20,680 nucleotides of DNA from positions 1 to 20,680 of IMG/VR virus record IMGVR_UViG_3300046642_000878, one strand, 5' to 3'. Under the pieces are notes generated by a model, which was not told the origin of the DNA, ran no database searches, and was given only the letters and a program-made list of their open reading frames with translations. The DNA comes from a virus. This document shows, piece by piece, positions 1-7,840 of this stretch. Every line of letters starts with the position of its first letter. The first letter of the stretch is position 1. Made by a program: the position numbers and the translations under genes.

Positions 1-2386
1 CGTCCTTAGCCTGGTCCATGGCCCGGCTGAAGTCGGGGTAGCTGGCGTGCTCGGGAATGCTGATCGAGTGCATGCCCCTGGGCTTGACCGACAGGGCGTA
101 CTTGTCCGCGCCCTGCGGCAGCGCTGAGCCGGTATGACCGTCGATCGTGCCGCCGCCCCACGGCTTGCGCACCTCGGCGTACATGTCGCCCTTGATCTCG
201 GGCCAGTACTCGTCCATGCCGTGGATCGGGGAGCTGTCCCGCTTCATTTTGTCGATCATCTGGTTGCCCTTGGCGGCAATGTGCTGGTACTCGTCAAAGC
301 TGACCGGGCGGCTGTTGCCGCGCGCCTCGGCGGCGGTGATCACCGGCCGGACCCGCTGAGACTTCCTCGGGCCTGGCATCAGCGACTCGGCGGCCTTGCC
401 AGCCCCGGTGCCGGGCACCTTGACCCAGCGGCCCTTATCGTCGCGGGGCTCGGCCGGGTCGAACCGGAAATCGAGCACCTGGGCGATCAGCAGCTCGTTG
501 GCCCACGACTCGGACATCGGGCCGGTGGTGCCGGGGATCAGCTCGTACTTGTGCCGCGCGGCCTCGGCCTGCCAGCGCGTCCAGGAGTTGCGCAGCATGG
601 TGTTCCGGCCCTTGGACAGCCGCCGACCGCCCCGGCTGGCGGTCACAGTCTCGGCCTGGCCGATGTGCGCCTCGTCCTCGGCCTCGTTGATCCGCTGCTG
701 CCGCAGCCAGGTGATCGCCTGGAGCTGGTGAGGCGAGACCGGCGTGCCCCGCTTGCTGATCTCCAGGGCGGCATCGCGGTAGGTGTCGGCCACGTACTGG
801 TAGTAGCGGTCGTGGCCGATCGGGGCCTTGTCGGCTTCCTTCTTCGGGATGCGCTTGCCCATGGCCACGGTCATCGCGTGCCGGTCGATCACGACCTGGC
901 CGGACGTGTCGCCGGGCTCATCCCCGCCGTACCGGATCAGCCGGGCGAACGCCTTGGTCTTGGAGCTGGAGTTGGCAACGTCGGCAGCCTCGCCGTCGAT
1001 GGCTTCCTGGGCGTTGCGCTGCATGGACTGGGTGATCATGCCCTCGCCAGGCCCGAGCGCGCGGCCGAGATCCAGCGACCGGTCGGCATTGAGCATGTTG
1101 ACGGCCCAGCCGGTCTGCGGCGACAGCGCGGCGATCACGCCCGCGTTCTTCTCGATGTCGCCGTGGTCCATCTTCTTGGCCAGGTTGTGCGCGTCGGCGT
1201 ACCAGCGCATCCCCTGCGCCCGCTCCTGGGCGTCGGAGTCGTCGTAGGCGGCCACGATGTGCGCCGCGCTGACCGGGTTGGCCTGGAAGAACGGGTGATC
1301 ACCGGGCATCTTGTACGTGGCCCGGCTGCTGCGCAGCCGCTCGGGGTCCGGCTTGACGTAGCCAGCTCCGGTCTTCGTCCACCGGCCGCGCACGTCGCGC
1401 TTCTCGAACGGGTCGAACTTCCAGCCCAGCTCCATCGGGATGGCGCTCTCCACCAGCGTGGAGTTGCCGAGCGGCCGGGCCTCGATACCCATCTGCTGGG
1501 CGAACTGGTTGGCGTACGGGATGGCCAGGTGCACCGGCAGGTTGATCCGCTGCACCTCGATCTCGCGTGGCCCGTTGCCGCTGAAGGCCAGCGCCTCATC
1601 AGACGCCCAGCGGTGGTGCCCGTCGATCACGTAGTTATCGCGCGTCACCCATATGGGCTCCTTCAGCATGTGCCGGACCTTGGCGTTGCCGCTCTCGGCG
1701 GCCTTGGTGATCCCGGCAACGGTGGCGGCGGTGAGCTGGGTCTGGGTGGCGCGCAGGTTACCGGCCGGTACGCGCTCGTTGCGGACGTCGATGCCGTCGC
1801 GCCTGAGCTGGGCACGGAACTCGGCGTCCAGCTCGATGAACTTGTTGGCCCCGCCCGCCAGCAGGGCGGCCTCGGTACCAGGCAGGGCCGGGCCGTTGAG
1901 CTGCGGCATGGCGGTGCGCGGGATGCCCCTGGTCTGCTCGTTGAACAGCCGGGTGCCCCGCACGCTGATGTTGCCCAGGTCCCAGCCCGGCTCATGACCC
2001 CGGCTGTAGCCCTGCGCGGTGGCCTGCCGGTCCACCTCATCGAGCAGCGGCTTGATCTCGGCCGGGCTGTTCAGCCGGACGTGCTTGCCAGCCGCCATCA
2101 GCGCCACGGCCCGGCCCATGTCGCCCGCCACGTCGATCGGGTCGGCTGCCGTGCCGTCGCCCTGCACCCGTCCGGGCTGGCCGAGCGGCTTGCGCCCGTC
2201 CGCTGGCTCCATCGACGGCACCAGCGGGTCGTAGCCCATGAACTTGCCCTGGTAGCCGTGCCGTTCCTGGCCGGGCTCGCTGGGCACCGTCGCGCCGTGC
2301 GTCCACCGGCCGCGCGTGTCGCGTTCCTCGTGCAGCCAGCCGGTATGCGCGAGGTCCGTGGTGAACCACTCCAGCAGCTCGGTCAT
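1..2386 (-). CDS. Large multi-domain phage protein with ParB/sulfiredoxin-like domain (3' end beyond window)
   Basis: The frame is open from ATG at 2386 to the window edge (795 codons, no stop), so the C-terminus is missing. The ATG overlaps the TGA of the upstream gene as ATGA, which fixes the start. Residues about 90-275 resemble a ParB/sulfiredoxin-fold domain: a MPQL segment, a TQ-containing helix, then VIDGHHRW with D255, H257, H258 and R259. Residues about 340-560 form a second domain with SPQTGW (422-427) and VIDRHA (499-504), similar to a phage family I recall as DUF7178, perhaps an HhH-like fold. RDxxGRW motifs end at W28, W336 and W654 and separate the segments. The region after W654 is unrecognised. 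Position behind MuF and portal suggests a virion-associated or injected polyvalent protein. That role is inferred; the ParB-like call is fairly secure, the second domain less so. Confidence 0.75.
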   Translation of the reverse strand, partial: MTELLEWFTTDLAHTGWLHEERDTRGRWTHGATVPSEPGQERHGYQGKFMGYDPLVPSMEPADGRKPLGQPGRVQGDGTAADPIDVAGDMGRAVALMAAGKHVRLNSPAEIKPLLDEVDRQATAQGYSRGHEPGWDLGNISVRGTRLFNEQTRGIPRTAMPQLNGPALPGTEAALLAGGANKFIELDAEFRAQLRRDGIDVRNERVPAGNLRATQTQLTAATVAGITKAAESGNAKVRHMLKEPIWVTRDNYVIDGHHRWASDEALAFSGNGPREIEVQRINLPVHLAIPYANQFAQQMGIEARPLGNSTLVESAIPMELGWKFDPFEKRDVRGRWTKTGAGYVKPDPERLRSSRATYKMPGDHPFFQANPVSAAHIVAAYDDSDAQERAQGMRWYADAHNLAKKMDHGDIEKNAGVIAALSPQTGWAVNMLNADRSLDLGRALGPGEGMITQSMQRNAQEAIDGEAADVANSSSKTKAFARLIRYGGDEPGDTSGQVVIDRHAMTVAMGKRIPKKEADKAPIGHDRYYQYVADTYRDAALEISKRGTPVSPHQLQAITWLRQQRINEAEDEAHIGQAETVTASRGGRRLSKGRNTMLRNSWTRWQAEAARHKYELIPGTTGPMSESWANELLIAQVLDFRFDPAEPRDDKGRWVKVPGTGAGKAAESLMPGPRKSQRVRPVITAAEARGNSRPVSFDEYQHIAAKGNQMIDKMKRDSSPIHGMDEYWPEIKGDMYAEVRKPWGGGTIDGHTGSALPQGADKYALSVKPRGMHSISIPEHASYPDFSRAMDQAKD

Positions 2387-4164
2387 CAGGCCGCCTTGGC
2401 GCGGGCCTGCTTCTCCAGCTCGCCCGCCTCGGCCTTGCCAGCCGCCGCCCGGACCTCGGGATGGACGTGCCCGCCGCCGCGCGACCAGCGCCGGATCGCG
2501 GCCCGCGCGATGGCGTACGCCTTGCCGGGCGGCATGCCGCGCTTCTCGATCAGCGCCTTGACGATCTGCTGCTCGTACGGGGTGTGGCCCATGCCCTTGA
2601 CGTGGTAGAGCCCCGGCCCGCCGGGCTTGCCGCGCGGTGCTGGCGTGACGCTCAGCCTGCCGGTGTTGGCGCTCAGCTCGGTGGCCATCTGGACCTGCTT
2701 GCTGCGAGCCTGGGCCAGCACCGCCTGCGCCTTGTTGTGCTGCGGCCCGCCCTTGCGCAGCTTGCCGTACAGCTTCTGCTTGCGCGTGTCCCCGCCGAAC
2801 AGCCCCGTGAAGCCTCTGGCCTCGGACTTGGACAGGTGCTTGCCGAACGGGCCGGTGATACCCGGTACGCCGGTTATCGCCCGGTTGCGCTCAGCCTGCT
2901 TGCTGACGTGGACCCCCTTGCCGCTGCCCTTGGGAGCGAACAGGTTTGTCAGGCCCTTCGCCTCACGGTGGGAGACGTGGCTGCCGACCATGGCCCTGGC
3001 AGCCGATCCGGGCTGGAACTCCCCGTGGCTGAGCTTGCCCTTCTCGCCGGGCATGCCACCGCCCATGACCCCGGCCGCGTCTCGCAGGGAGCGCCTGATC
3101 TTGTCGGCCTCCAGCTTGATCCAGCCGTGCCGGTAGCGGAAGGCCAGCTCAATGGCGTTGTCTACCTGCTCCCAGGAGTACCCGATGGTGGTGGTCAGCT
3201 CGCCGGGGTGCCTGACCGTGGACGGGTAGTAGCCGGGGCCGTGCTTGATGCCGGGCTGGCCGGTGCCGATGGAGCGCGGTGCCCGCCAGCTCTCGTCCTG
3301 GGCGTAGGTGCCCCTCGGCACGCCGGACAGGCTGCGGCGGATGCCGACGACAACGGCATGGCTGCCGGTGCCGCGTGTCGCGCGCTCCGCGACCGACAGG
3401 TGCACCCGGACGCTCTTCATGTCCCGCTCGCCCAGCGCCCGGCCTGCGTTGTGCAGCGCGTTCGCTGCGGTATCGCTGGTTGACCGGACAGATTCCGCTG
3501 CTGCCATGATGGCCCGGATGTGGCCGAAGTCACCGGGCTTGCCCGTGTAGTCGAGCTTCTCCGACCGGGCGTGGTGGCCCGGCGCACCGCGCCGCGCCTG
3601 CTCCGAGACGCCCAGCGCCCGGATCAGCCCGGCCCGCTGCGCCATCCGCATGCTGGCCGTGTTCCGCATCATGCCGGGGATGCCCTGCCACCGGCCCCAG
3701 CGGTCGCGCGGCTGTGCCGGGTTGAACGCCAGCTCGACCGCCCCGCCGTCCTCGTTGGCGAGCTGCCGGATCTGGGTGGTGAGCGCGGCGATCATCTGGG
3801 TGATGATGGCCGCCGCCTCCTTGACGGTAAGAACATGCCCCTTGGCCGGGGCCTTGCCAGCCGGTGTCCCGGCCTTGGCCTGCTTAGCTGAGGTCGCTGC
3901 CGCGCCCTTCTTGGCCGGGGTCGAGCTGGCCGACTTGCGGTGCACCACGGCCTTGCCGGTGGCCGCCGCCGTGGCCGCCCGCTGAGCCTGCCGGGCGGTG
4001 AGCTGGTTGTGCTCCAGCTCGGCCAGGATCTTGCGCAGCGCCTTGATCTTTGCTGCCAGCGCGGCCTTCTTCTGCTGGCTCGCGGTCGGCGGCGGCTTGC
4101 CCTTGGCCGCTGGCTGGCTACCGGGCGGGGCGAACTGGCCGCCGGTAGCCGCACCTGCTCCCAC
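2386..4164 (-). CDS. Multi-motif phage head-region protein, possible frameshift product with the upstream gene
   Basis: 592 aa from a GTG at 4164, which has no Shine-Dalgarno sequence and sits inside a conserved-looking NPAQPR/GAGAATGGQFA stretch. The open frame continues upstream (TVELAIELFNPAQPR) with no ATG or GTG, so the real N-terminus is probably further upstream, by frameshift at 4224-4230 or an unusual start. Residues 1-110 are Ala/Lys/Pro-rich with a helical stretch at 30-70. NPAQPRDRWGRW lies at 148-159 and ELAFRYRHGWIKL at 339-351. A degenerate duplication occupies 395-409 and 442-456. The basic C-terminus (about 529-580: EKRGMPPGKAYAIA, then RRWSRGGGHVHPEVRAAA) resembles the end of many actinophage head-region proteins. 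No catalytic residues are identifiable. It lies between the other two large motif-sharing genes and ends in an ATGA overlap. The function may be structural or scaffold-like, which is an inference. Confidence 0.7.
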   Translation of the reverse strand: MGAGAATGGQFAPPGSQPAAKGKPPPTASQQKKAALAAKIKALRKILAELEHNQLTARQAQRAATAAATGKAVVHRKSASSTPAKKGAAATSAKQAKAGTPAGKAPAKGHVLTVKEAAAIITQMIAALTTQIRQLANEDGGAVELAFNPAQPRDRWGRWQGIPGMMRNTASMRMAQRAGLIRALGVSEQARRGAPGHHARSEKLDYTGKPGDFGHIRAIMAAAESVRSTSDTAANALHNAGRALGERDMKSVRVHLSVAERATRGTGSHAVVVGIRRSLSGVPRGTYAQDESWRAPRSIGTGQPGIKHGPGYYPSTVRHPGELTTTIGYSWEQVDNAIELAFRYRHGWIKLEADKIRRSLRDAAGVMGGGMPGEKGKLSHGEFQPGSAARAMVGSHVSHREAKGLTNLFAPKGSGKGVHVSKQAERNRAITGVPGITGPFGKHLSKSEARGFTGLFGGDTRKQKLYGKLRKGGPQHNKAQAVLAQARSKQVQMATELSANTGRLSVTPAPRGKPGGPGLYHVKGMGHTPYEQQIVKALIEKRGMPPGKAYAIARAAIRRWSRGGGHVHPEVRAAAGKAEAGELEKQARAKAA

Positions 4165-4196
4165 GCGCGGCTGGGCCGGGTTGAACAGCTCGATGG

Positions 4197-5594
4197 CTAG
4201 TTCAACCGTGCCCCAGTTACCGGGAAAGGGGGCGGCTCCATGGGGGTGGAGTAGCCCATCGGCGGGACCGCCGACCCGGCCTGGAACGAGCGGCCGATGC
4301 TGCGCGCGATGGCCAGCGCCTTGTTGTGGCTGTGCCCCTTCGCCCGCGCCGCCCGGTAGACGCGCTGCTGCCGGGCGGTCTCCTTCGCCACGGCCTTCGC
4401 CTTGTTGCGGCCCATCCCGGCGGCGTACTTGCCCGCGTCGGCGCGCTCATCGGCCAGCATCTTCGCCCGGCTGGTGGCCGGGGGCCTGCCCTTCGGGCCG
4501 ACCGTCTTGGGCTGCGTGCCGTTCTCGAACCTGGCAGCAGCACGCTCGATCCGCTGGACCAGGCCCGGCCCCTTCTTCTGCCGCGTCTCCAGCGGGAAGC
4601 CAGCGCCGCTGGCCGCTACCTCAGCGGCCGACCCGGCGTGCCACGTCCCGCCGAGCTTGCCCCTGTTCGGCATGCCCGGAAAGTCGCCTATGACCGCGCC
4701 GTAGTCTGCGGCACCCCTCCCCGGCCGCACCTTCGCTGCTGCTCTCCTGGACGCGAGAGTCCCCTTGAATGCAGCGGTACTGCGGCTGGCTCGTTCCCCG
4801 GCTGCTGCCGCAGCCCGCTGACGCGGAGACACGCTGCCGCCGCCGTCGAGCCTGATCCAGCCGTGCCTGAAGCGGAACGCCAGCTCCAGGGCATCGAGCT
4901 GGCTGGCGTGCTTGCTGCCGAGCTTGGCGAACCCCTTGCGCCCGTACTTCTTGCGCCCGATGTACGCGGCCAGCGCGCCGGGGTTGCGGGCACCGCGCTT
5001 GGCCAGCACGCCCTGGAGCTTGGCGAAGTTCTTGCCTGATCCCGGCTTGGCCCCGGCGAAGGTGGCCAGCTCGATCGCGTGCAGGTGCGTGTCCCAGCTC
5101 GCGGCGACGGCAACCGGCGGTGCTGCTCTCATGGCTCTCTCCTGATCCCGGACGTCGCGGCGGTACTGGCCGATGGCGCGGTTGGACCCGTGCACGTCCT
5201 CGATGTCCTTGATCAGCAGCAGGTGCCGGTGCGCCTGCTGCATCATCGCCTTGCCGCGCATGTGCCCGGCATCGTCGTGCACCCCGTGCCGCCGCAGTTG
5301 CAGCGGCTGGAGACCGAAGATCGCGGCGTTGACGTGCCGCTGGGCGCTGTGCGTCCGGCCCGAGTCCAGCTCGCGCGCCGCGTCCTGGAGGTGCTGGTGC
5401 ACGTCCATCTCGGGGTAGGACTCGGCCATGTTGGTGGCCAGCTTGCGCAGCCCGCCGCTGGCGCGGGCCTTCATCGCCCCGGTGGTGATCTTCCGGCTGA
5501 AGACGTGCTCGGGCTCAGGTCCCTGCTGTTCAGTCACGGGCGGGGCATCAACGCCGATCGGCCGCTTGCTGTCGTCTGCTGCTGCTGCTGCCAT
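4197..5594 (-). CDS. Multi-motif phage head-region protein
   Basis: 465 aa from ATG at 5594, 3 nt after the MuF stop, with GAAGG about 11 nt upstream. The N-terminal half is helical and His-rich (about 60-155). Residues 187-226 hold KNFAKLQGVLAKRGARNPG and AAYIGRKKYGRKGFAKL, a motif I associate with actinophage head proteins. ELAFRFRHGWIRL follows at 237-249 and also occurs in the next gene. The C-terminus has HNKALAIARSIGRSFQAGS, another recurrent actinophage pattern. The protein is very basic and rich in Ala and Gly, so part may be disordered. No enzyme motif is visible. The in-frame heptamer at 4224-4230 lies 24 nt before the TAG and could send some ribosomes into the next gene. A head assembly, protease or minor-capsid role is possible but unproven. 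Confidence 0.75.
   Translation of the reverse strand: MAAAAADDSKRPIGVDAPPVTEQQGPEPEHVFSRKITTGAMKARASGGLRKLATNMAESYPEMDVHQHLQDAARELDSGRTHSAQRHVNAAIFGLQPLQLRRHGVHDDAGHMRGKAMMQQAHRHLLLIKDIEDVHGSNRAIGQYRRDVRDQERAMRAAPPVAVAASWDTHLHAIELATFAGAKPGSGKNFAKLQGVLAKRGARNPGALAAYIGRKKYGRKGFAKLGSKHASQLDALELAFRFRHGWIRLDGGGSVSPRQRAAAAAGERASRSTAAFKGTLASRRAAAKVRPGRGAADYGAVIGDFPGMPNRGKLGGTWHAGSAAEVAASGAGFPLETRQKKGPGLVQRIERAAARFENGTQPKTVGPKGRPPATSRAKMLADERADAGKYAAGMGRNKAKAVAKETARQQRVYRAARAKGHSHNKALAIARSIGRSFQAGSAVPPMGYSTPMEPPPFPVTGARLN
4224..4230 (-). other. Candidate -1 ribosomal frameshift heptamer (C CCT TTC)
   Basis: On the minus strand the bases read CCCTTTC. Zero-frame codons are CCT (4229-4227) and TTC (4226-4224), so the heptamer has the canonical X XXY YYZ form in the correct frame. 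Slipping back by one gives CCC TTT CCC GGT, which reads without a stop into the next gene (GNWGTVELAIELFNPAQPR...) and bypasses the TAG at 4199-4197. That next gene has no ATG or GTG upstream of 4164 and no Shine-Dalgarno sequence there. Efficiency and any stimulatory structure cannot be judged by eye. Confidence 0.45.
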
Positions 5595-5597
5595 GTC

Positions 5598-6266
5598 TCA
5601 CGCTGCCTTCGCGTATGCTCTGGCGCTCGGAAGCATTCTCGCACCGATGCGCGGCGGTCCCGCGTAGCACCGGCAGTGCGGGTGCACCGAGCCGGGGTAG
5701 CCGATCAGCGGCGGCGAGCTGGCGTAGAAGTTCGCCCCGTTCGCGGCGCGGCAGTCAGCACTGGTCCGGGAGTCGAGCACCGTCCGCCAGCCGAGCAGGT
5801 CGCCGTAGTTCCACGCGGCCATGTCCACGTTCATCGCGGCCTGCGCCCGCTGCCAGATCGCGTCCCGGTGCTGGCCGAAGTAACGGCGCTCGCGGGCCAT
5901 CCCAGCCGCGAGCGCCTGACGGATGCCCTCCCCGCGTGACCGCGCCTCAACCACGTCGCTGGTCAGACGCCTGGAGGCGTTCAGCGCGAACTGGGCGCGG
6001 CGGATCAGGTTGGTGCGGCTGGCGTTCAGCGTGGCCGAGCCCACCGCGCCGGTCTGCTCGGGCGGCATCTCCATCACCACCGTGAGCGCGACCAGCATGG
6101 CCCGGCGGTCGATCTTCCTCGGCCGCAGCAGCGCGGCGACCGCGCTGAGCGCGGCGGCTGCCGTGACCGCGCTCACCAGCGCCGTGGCGATCACCGCCAC
6201 CGCAGCCGCGTCCTGTCCGGCAATGTCGGGAGGCTGCTGCGGCGGCGGCTGCTGCGGGGTGCTCAC
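5598..6266 (-). CDS. MuF-type phage head morphogenesis protein
   Basis: 222 aa. The C-terminus has the MuF/SPP1 gp7-like signature: GWRTVLDSRTSADCRAANG (about 159-177), with D165, R167 and C172, followed after a short loop by HPHCRC (195-200). In this family the Cys/His set probably supports a small metal-stabilised fold, and the protein acts as a minor head protein next to the portal, often with a role in DNA ejection. Residues 1-15 are Pro/Gln-rich and 22-47 form an Ala/Val-rich hydrophobic stretch that may be a membrane or packing helix. The ATG at 6266 overlaps the portal stop as ATGA, indicating translational coupling. The gene is shorter than stand-alone Mu gpF, so this looks like the compact actinophage form. 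I see no toxin domain attached to it. Confidence 0.85.
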   Translation of the reverse strand: MSTPQQPPPQQPPDIAGQDAAAVAVIATALVSAVTAAAALSAVAALLRPRKIDRRAMLVALTVVMEMPPEQTGAVGSATLNASRTNLIRRAQFALNASRRLTSDVVEARSRGEGIRQALAAGMARERRYFGQHRDAIWQRAQAAMNVDMAAWNYGDLLGWRTVLDSRTSADCRAANGANFYASSPPLIGYPGSVHPHCRCYAGPPRIGARMLPSARAYAKAA

Positions 6267-7840
6267 GCCAGCCGTCCCGGCGGCGGTACGGACGGCGGCT
6301 TAGCAGGCGGTGTCCGCTGCTGCGCCGCTGCCAGCGGCTGGCCGGGCGGCGGTCGCATGGAGGCACCTTGCGGCCTCATGGCCGCACGGTTCGCAATGGC
6401 GGTCGCGCCCGTCGCCAGCCCCTGGAGACCGCCGAGCGCACCGGCTGCCTCGGGCGGCATGCCGGGCGGCGGCTGGGCCTGGAGCGCCTCGGCGCGCTGG
6501 GACATGGTGGACACCAGCGCCTGGTGCACCTGGTCCACGTCGAGCTGGAGGATCGAGGCCATCCGCTCGGTGATCAGGTCCACCACCTGGATCGGGATGT
6601 GCAGCGCGGGAGCCGCCGCGATCTGGCCGAACAGGGTCAGCAGCGCCTGCTCCTGCTCGTCCTGGAGCGGGCCGAACTTGGCCTGCGGGAACGCGGCGTC
6701 CGGGCCGAAGTTGAGCACCGTCAGCGGCATGATGATCTGGTGGGAGTACGCCTGGGCGATCTCGGCGGCCACGCCCTGCCGGGACTTGAGGTAGAAGCTG
6801 GACTGGTCCTGGCTCAGCGCGTAAGAGCCCTTGCCGCCTGTTGCGCTGGAGGTCAGCGCCATGAACCCGGCCAGGACCGAGTGCACCTGCCAGCCCTCCA
6901 GGAAGCTCAGCGCGTCATTGAAGAACTTGCCCGAGTCGGCGTTGTTCTCCATCACCTCGAACGCCTTCTGGCCCTGCTGCGGCTGCTCCATCCCGACCAC
7001 GCCGCTGCTCTTCAGCGCAGCGATCGAGTCGGCGCGGTCGTTGGCGGTGGGCTGGTCCGGCCCGTAGACGACCACGCGGGGCAGCGCCTGGGTCTCCAGG
7101 AAGTGGTACCAGAGGTAGAGCAGCTTCATCTTGGTCTGATAGCACCAGTAGCTGACCTCCATCTCCGACGCGCCGGTCAGCGGCTCGCGGTGCTTGCCGT
7201 GGGTGTAGATAAACGACCGGACGTGCGGGATGTCCACGTAGCCGGGGACCTTCTGCCGTGCGGCCTGCGCCATGAGCTGCCCGCCGAACAGCCAGACCTG
7301 CTGGCGGAAGCCATGCGGTGCGGCGGTCCTGGCGTTGTAGCGGGCCTGGCAGGTGGCGCTCGGGCGGAAGCCGATCTTGTCGTAGATGATCTTGCCGTCG
7401 CTCTCGCGGATCTTCCAGACCTTCTCGAAGAACGCCCGCCGGTAGATCTGGCCGGACGTGATCTGGCCGATCAGGTCCACGTTGGGCGTGCTCATCCCGC
7501 CCGCGTGGTCCGGGGTCATCAGCACGGACTTGGCCAGCTCCAGCTCGCCCTTGTCGCCCTTGGCCCCCGCGATGTCAAAGTCAGCCTCGCGGATCGGCAG
7601 GGTCAGCGCGGCCTCCACCGCAGAGCACAGCCCGTCCCGGCTGAACATCGTCTTCATGTCCCGGCTCGACCACTCGCCGTAGTCGAATACGTCGCCCTCG
7701 CCGTAGTAGGCGAACAGCCGCTGCCCCCAGTCGAACGAGGTGCCGATCTCAGGACCGAGCAGCTCGCGCCGGTTGGTCTTCAGGTCGGGCAGCTTCAGCA
7801 CCTGGGCCAGGGTGCCGTTCGCGTTCTGGCTGGGAGGCAT
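6263..7840 (-). CDS. Phage portal protein (DUF935 / Mu gp29-like)
   Basis: 525 aa, a usual portal length. Features matching DUF935 portals are the early LPIREADFDIAG segment, HGKHREPLTGASEME before an aromatic-rich helix, VVVYGPDQPTANDR, and the late FLEGWQVHSVLAGF, ALSQDQSSFYL and IMPLTVLNFGPDAAFPQ stretches. The C-terminal 70 residues are Pro/Gln/Ala-rich and probably disordered. The portal forms the dodecameric ring at the head vertex through which DNA passes and to which terminase docks. Its position between large terminase and MuF is the standard packaging order. ATG at 7840 is preceded directly by an in-frame TAG, so it is the longest possible start. It overlaps the terminase frame by 92 nt, and an internal start cannot be excluded. 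The stop overlaps the MuF ATG. Confidence 0.88.
   Translation of the reverse strand: MPPSQNANGTLAQVLKLPDLKTNRRELLGPEIGTSFDWGQRLFAYYGEGDVFDYGEWSSRDMKTMFSRDGLCSAVEAALTLPIREADFDIAGAKGDKGELELAKSVLMTPDHAGGMSTPNVDLIGQITSGQIYRRAFFEKVWKIRESDGKIIYDKIGFRPSATCQARYNARTAAPHGFRQQVWLFGGQLMAQAARQKVPGYVDIPHVRSFIYTHGKHREPLTGASEMEVSYWCYQTKMKLLYLWYHFLETQALPRVVVYGPDQPTANDRADSIAALKSSGVVGMEQPQQGQKAFEVMENNADSGKFFNDALSFLEGWQVHSVLAGFMALTSSATGGKGSYALSQDQSSFYLKSRQGVAAEIAQAYSHQIIMPLTVLNFGPDAAFPQAKFGPLQDEQEQALLTLFGQIAAAPALHIPIQVVDLITERMASILQLDVDQVHQALVSTMSQRAEALQAQPPPGMPPEAAGALGGLQGLATGATAIANRAAMRPQGASMRPPPGQPLAAAQQRTPPAKPPSVPPPGRLA

Noticed and set aside
134-2608. 824-aa plus-strand open frame
   Set aside because: It is the antiphase of the minus-strand ParB-like gene; long stop-free frames are expected opposite real genes at this GC content, and its composition (Val, Gly, Leu, Arg, His repeats) resembles no protein family.
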